From JAWLCA01 sp041687395 (GTDB taxonomy: Bacteria; Pseudomonadota; Alphaproteobacteria; Rhodobacterales; Rhodobacteraceae): 64,000 nucleotides of DNA. Both the position numbers and the translations under genes were made by a program. The notes below the pieces were generated by a model. It was not told where the DNA came from. It worked only from the letters and a program-made list of their open reading frames with translations, and made no database searches. The stretch covers positions 124,001 to 188,000 of the forward strand of contig JAWLCA010000001.1 of NCBI GenBank assembly GCA_041687395.1. Reading direction: 5' to 3'. Positions 61,360 to 64,000 of the stretch are shown here, piece by piece; the first letter of the stretch is position 1, and every line of letters starts with the position of its first letter.

Positions 61360-63543
61360 TCAGTCCAGGCCGCGTGCCACGTTGCGGGCGTTGACCAGCC
61401 GCTTCTGCACCAGCCACACCAGCACCCCGGCGGCAAGACCGATGGCGTCGGTGAACCAGCCGCTGTTGATCATGGCCAGCGCCGCGACCAGCAGCACCCC
61501 GCGCAACCACACCGACAGCGGCCCGAAGAACCACGCCTGGACCGCCGCCGCCAGCAGGAAGATCCCGAGGCAGGCCGACAGGAAGACATGCACGATCCCG
61601 AACCAAGTCCCCTGCATCAGGAGCGCTGGCGAGGAGAAGAACATGAACGGCACGACAAAGGCCGCAAGCCCGATCTTGAAGCTTTCCACGCTGGTCTTCA
61701 TCGGATCCGACCCCGCGATGGCTGCGCCCGCATAGGCCGCCAGCGCCACCGGCGGCGTGATTGCCGACATCACCGCGAAGTAGAAGATGAAGAAATGCGC
61801 GGTCAGCACCGGGATGCCCATCTGGATCAGCCCCGGCGCAATGACGCTGGCCGCCACCGCATAGGCCGCCGTCGTCGGCATCCCCATGCCAAGGACGATC
61901 GAGACGACCATGGCGAAGAACAGCGCGATCAGCTGGTTCTGGTCGGCCAGCCCCAGCAGGAGCGAGGAGAAGCGGGTGCCGATCCCGGTCAGCGCGATGA
62001 CGCCGACGATGATGCCGGCCGCGGCGCAGACCGCGACCAGTTGCAGCGACATCTTGGCCGCGATCTCGAACGCATAGAGGATCGCCTTCGGGCCCATCCG
62101 GTGCGGGGTCAGCCAGCTGACCACCGCCGCCGCCGCCATCGCCATGGTACCCGCGCGGATCACCGAATAGCCCGCGAACAGGAAGCCGATCAGGATGAAG
62201 ATGGGAATGAACAGGAATGCCTGTTTCGCCAGCTTGCGGAATTCCGGCAACTGGTCGCGCGGCAGGCCCTTCATCCCGAATTTCAGCGCCGCCAGATCGA
62301 CCATGAAATAGACGCTGGCGAAATAGAGGACCGCCGGGATGATCGCGGCGATCACGATGTCGGTGTACTGGATGCCCGTGATCTCGGCCATGATGAAGGC
62401 GCCGGCGCCCATGATGGGCGGCAGGATCTGCCCGCCGGAACTGGCTGCCGCCTCGACCGCCGCGGCGGTCTGCGGCTTGTAGCCCACCTTTTTCATCAGC
62501 GGAATCGTCAGCGACCCGGTGGAGACGACGTTGCCGGCGGAGGTGCCGTTGATCATCCCCATCAGGCCCGAGCCGAAGACCGCCACCTTGGCCGGCCCGC
62601 CGCGCGCGGCACCTGCGCCCGCGAAGGCGAAGTTGACGAAGTATTCGCCCACCCGGCTGGCCTGCAGGAAGGCCGCGAAGGTCACGAACAGGATGATGTA
62701 GGTCGACGAGATGGCGACCGGCGCGCCAATGATGCCGTTGTCGGTGTAGACATAGGTGAAGAAGCGCTTGATCGTGTAGCCGCGGTGTTCCAGCACGCCG
62801 GGCAGCCACGGGCCGACAAAGGCGTAGAGGATGAAGATGGCCGCGATGACGACCAGCGCCAGACCGGCGAGGCGCCGGGTCAATTCCAGGATCAGCGCGA
62901 TGCCGACGATCGCGGCCCACATGTCGCCCGTCGTCGCCATCGGCATGCCGGCGCGCATCTGTAACTGCGCGCGGAAGTAGATCAGGTACAGTGCGACAGC
63001 GATGGCCGACAGCGCCATCAACACGTCGGCCAGGTTCAGCCGGTTCGGTGCTGTGTCGCGGAACACCCAGGCCGCGATCATCGCCAGCAACGTGCCGAGC
63101 GCGAGGACGGGGCCGTAGTAGTCGAGGATCAGCGCCGGGGGCAGGACGTTGCCGGTCAGATACCAGTCGGCCCACATCCACAGGATGCCGCCCAGCCCGG
63201 CCAGCACGCCCAGCGAGGCAAGACCCAGAAGCCCGGTTTCTGCGACCGGGCGGGTGCGGGCGCCAGCGGCCCCCCCTTCGTCAAGGTTGTAGGCGGCGAA
63301 CAGCAGAAAACCGAGGGCGAGGCCACCGCCCACGTGGATCAGCCGGTAGGTCCAGGTCTCCAGCGGATAAAGGTTCATGATGCCGACGTGGAACAGCGTG
63401 TAGGCGATGCAGAGCGCCACCACGACCGCGCCCGTCAGCCCGGAATAGTCGCGCTGGTTCGCTGCGCGAATCTCGCGGTCCGCGCCCGCGGCCAGATTGA
63501 CCTCGGCCGTCTGGGCCGCGCTGTGCTGGCCGCGATCCGCCAT
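61360..63543 (-). CDS. TRAP transporter fused DctQ-DctM permease (TAXI type)
   Basis: A 727-residue inner-membrane protein in which the small (DctQ) and large (DctM) permease subunits are fused, as is usual for TAXI-associated TRAP transporters. About 18 hydrophobic segments are visible. The DctM part carries SGSGLMGMINGTSAGNVVSTG and ASSGGQILPPIMGAGAF-like motifs. It uses the sodium gradient to import an organic anion, often a dicarboxylate or amino acid. ATG 63543 follows GGAGGGGACG. It is downstream of the substrate-binding gene. Confidence 0.93.
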   Translation of the reverse strand: MADRGQHSAAQTAEVNLAAGADREIRAANQRDYSGLTGAVVVALCIAYTLFHVGIMNLYPLETWTYRLIHVGGGLALGFLLFAAYNLDEGGAAGARTRPVAETGLLGLASLGVLAGLGGILWMWADWYLTGNVLPPALILDYYGPVLALGTLLAMIAAWVFRDTAPNRLNLADVLMALSAIAVALYLIYFRAQLQMRAGMPMATTGDMWAAIVGIALILELTRRLAGLALVVIAAIFILYAFVGPWLPGVLEHRGYTIKRFFTYVYTDNGIIGAPVAISSTYIILFVTFAAFLQASRVGEYFVNFAFAGAGAARGGPAKVAVFGSGLMGMINGTSAGNVVSTGSLTIPLMKKVGYKPQTAAAVEAAASSGGQILPPIMGAGAFIMAEITGIQYTDIVIAAIIPAVLYFASVYFMVDLAALKFGMKGLPRDQLPEFRKLAKQAFLFIPIFILIGFLFAGYSVIRAGTMAMAAAAVVSWLTPHRMGPKAILYAFEIAAKMSLQLVAVCAAAGIIVGVIALTGIGTRFSSLLLGLADQNQLIALFFAMVVSIVLGMGMPTTAAYAVAASVIAPGLIQMGIPVLTAHFFIFYFAVMSAITPPVALAAYAGAAIAGSDPMKTSVESFKIGLAAFVVPFMFFSSPALLMQGTWFGIVHVFLSACLGIFLLAAAVQAWFFGPLSVWLRGVLLVAALAMINSGWFTDAIGLAAGVLVWLVQKRLVNARNVARGLD

Positions 63544-63624
63544 CGTCCCCTCCGCTGCATGTCGTCTTTGTTGTTGCCCGGGGCGGCATGAAACCGCCCC
63601 GAGAGATGCCAGGCCCGCGCCGGA

Positions 63625-64000
63625 TCAGTCGCGCAGGTTGTCGGGAATGGTGATCCCGTTTTCCTCGAAGTAGCGCACAGCACCGGGATGGTACGGCAGA
63701 AAGCCGTTCTTGTCCCAGTTTTCCTGCAGCGTCTCGACCGCGGCCGAATGGATCTGCACCATCCGCTCGTTGTTATCCATCGCGAGCTTTGTGATCTCGT
63801 AGGCAAGGCTTTCGGGCATGTCCGAATGCGCCACCGCGAAGTTCCACATCGCGACGGTGTTCTGGTCGTAGTCGTGCCCGGAGTAGGTGCCCGCCGGTAT
63901 CGTCAACGGCGACACCTCGGGGTGGGCTTCGCGGATGGTGGCCAGTTCTTCGTCGTTGAAACCGAACATCACCACATCAGCCTCGGCCGCGAGTTGGCTG
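63625..64000 (-). CDS. TAXI-family TRAP solute-binding protein (C-terminal part, cut by the window end)
   Basis: The last 125 codons of a TAXI-type periplasmic binding protein. The frame stays open to the window edge and reads SQLAAEADVVMFGFNDEEL..., with GTYSGHDYDQNTVAMWNFAVAHSDM and the C-terminal AVRYFEENGITIP typical of the family. The 5' part, including the signal peptide, is outside the window. It is 81 bp upstream of the fused permease gene and should deliver substrate to it. Confidence 0.88.
   Translation of the reverse strand, partial: SQLAAEADVVMFGFNDEELATIREAHPEVSPLTIPAGTYSGHDYDQNTVAMWNFAVAHSDMPESLAYEITKLAMDNNERMVQIHSAAVETLQENWDKNGFLPYHPGAVRYFEENGITIPDNLRD

Overview
The window is a 64 kb, GC-rich, gene-dense stretch of an alphaproteobacterial chromosome, most likely Rhodobacterales (Rhodobacter/Paracoccus/Roseobacter group). 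The reasons are: the block pckA / chvI-chvG / short hprK-rapZ-EIIA-HPr; the run acpS-lepB-rnc-era-DUF1491-recO; a methylsuccinyl-CoA dehydrogenase of the ethylmalonyl-CoA pathway; and typical Rhodobacterales families (DUF6473, DUF1491, PAN-domain alpha-2-macroglobulin next to PBP1C). I see no rRNA, tRNA, CRISPR, insertion sequence or prophage. Most long antisense reading frames are shadows caused by high third-position GC.

Layout. 0.3-7.4 kb: PBP1A, a DUF6473 protein, 3-hydroxybutyryl-CoA dehydrogenase, ispH with a membrane protein, a NYN-domain protein, folK. 7.5-16.4 kb: rpoZ-rsh, DUF2062, pdxJ, two tiny genes, then the acpS-lepB-rnc-era-DUF1491-recO run behind a long structured leader. 16.5-20.4 kb: MFS transporter, methylsuccinyl-CoA dehydrogenase, TauE-type permease. 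20.4-26.9 kb: pckA divergent from chvI-chvG, followed without real gaps by the regulatory PTS genes, a classic carbon and envelope control block. 27-30.4 kb: an H-NOX-like protein lacking the heme-contact residues, overlapping a diguanylate cyclase, then metG.

30.4-34.5 kb is the most distinctive part. It holds a secreted Gly/Asp/Asn hexapeptide-repeat protein, a fumarylacetoacetase-family enzyme, and a quorum-sensing locus: luxI, luxR, and a divergent gene for a LuxR-type acyl-homoserine-lactone-binding domain with no DNA-binding domain. The luxI ribosome-binding site lies in one arm of a perfect 8-bp hairpin.

34.5-50 kb: tRNA hydroxylase trhO, NAD salvage (pncA-pncB), a Nudix hydrolase, a kinase/class-III aminotransferase pair followed by arfB, an 18-codon ORF inside a small structured transcript with its own terminator, a queuosine-precursor-type transporter, mepA, UMF1-type MFS, yaaA, recQ, yggT, a thioesterase and a hybrid histidine kinase. 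50-64 kb: alpha-2-macroglobulin with PBP1C, an ECF sigma module (EF-hand protein, sigma, putative anti-sigma, periplasmic metal-sensor-like protein), DUF983-Nudix, and a TAXI-type TRAP transporter cut by the window end.

One non-coding element occurs twice, at 4487-4555 and 31422-31490: GCCACGGTAAACA, exactly 38 bp, then the perfect palindrome TTGTCCACGCGTGGACAA. Both copies lie between the 3' ends of convergent genes.
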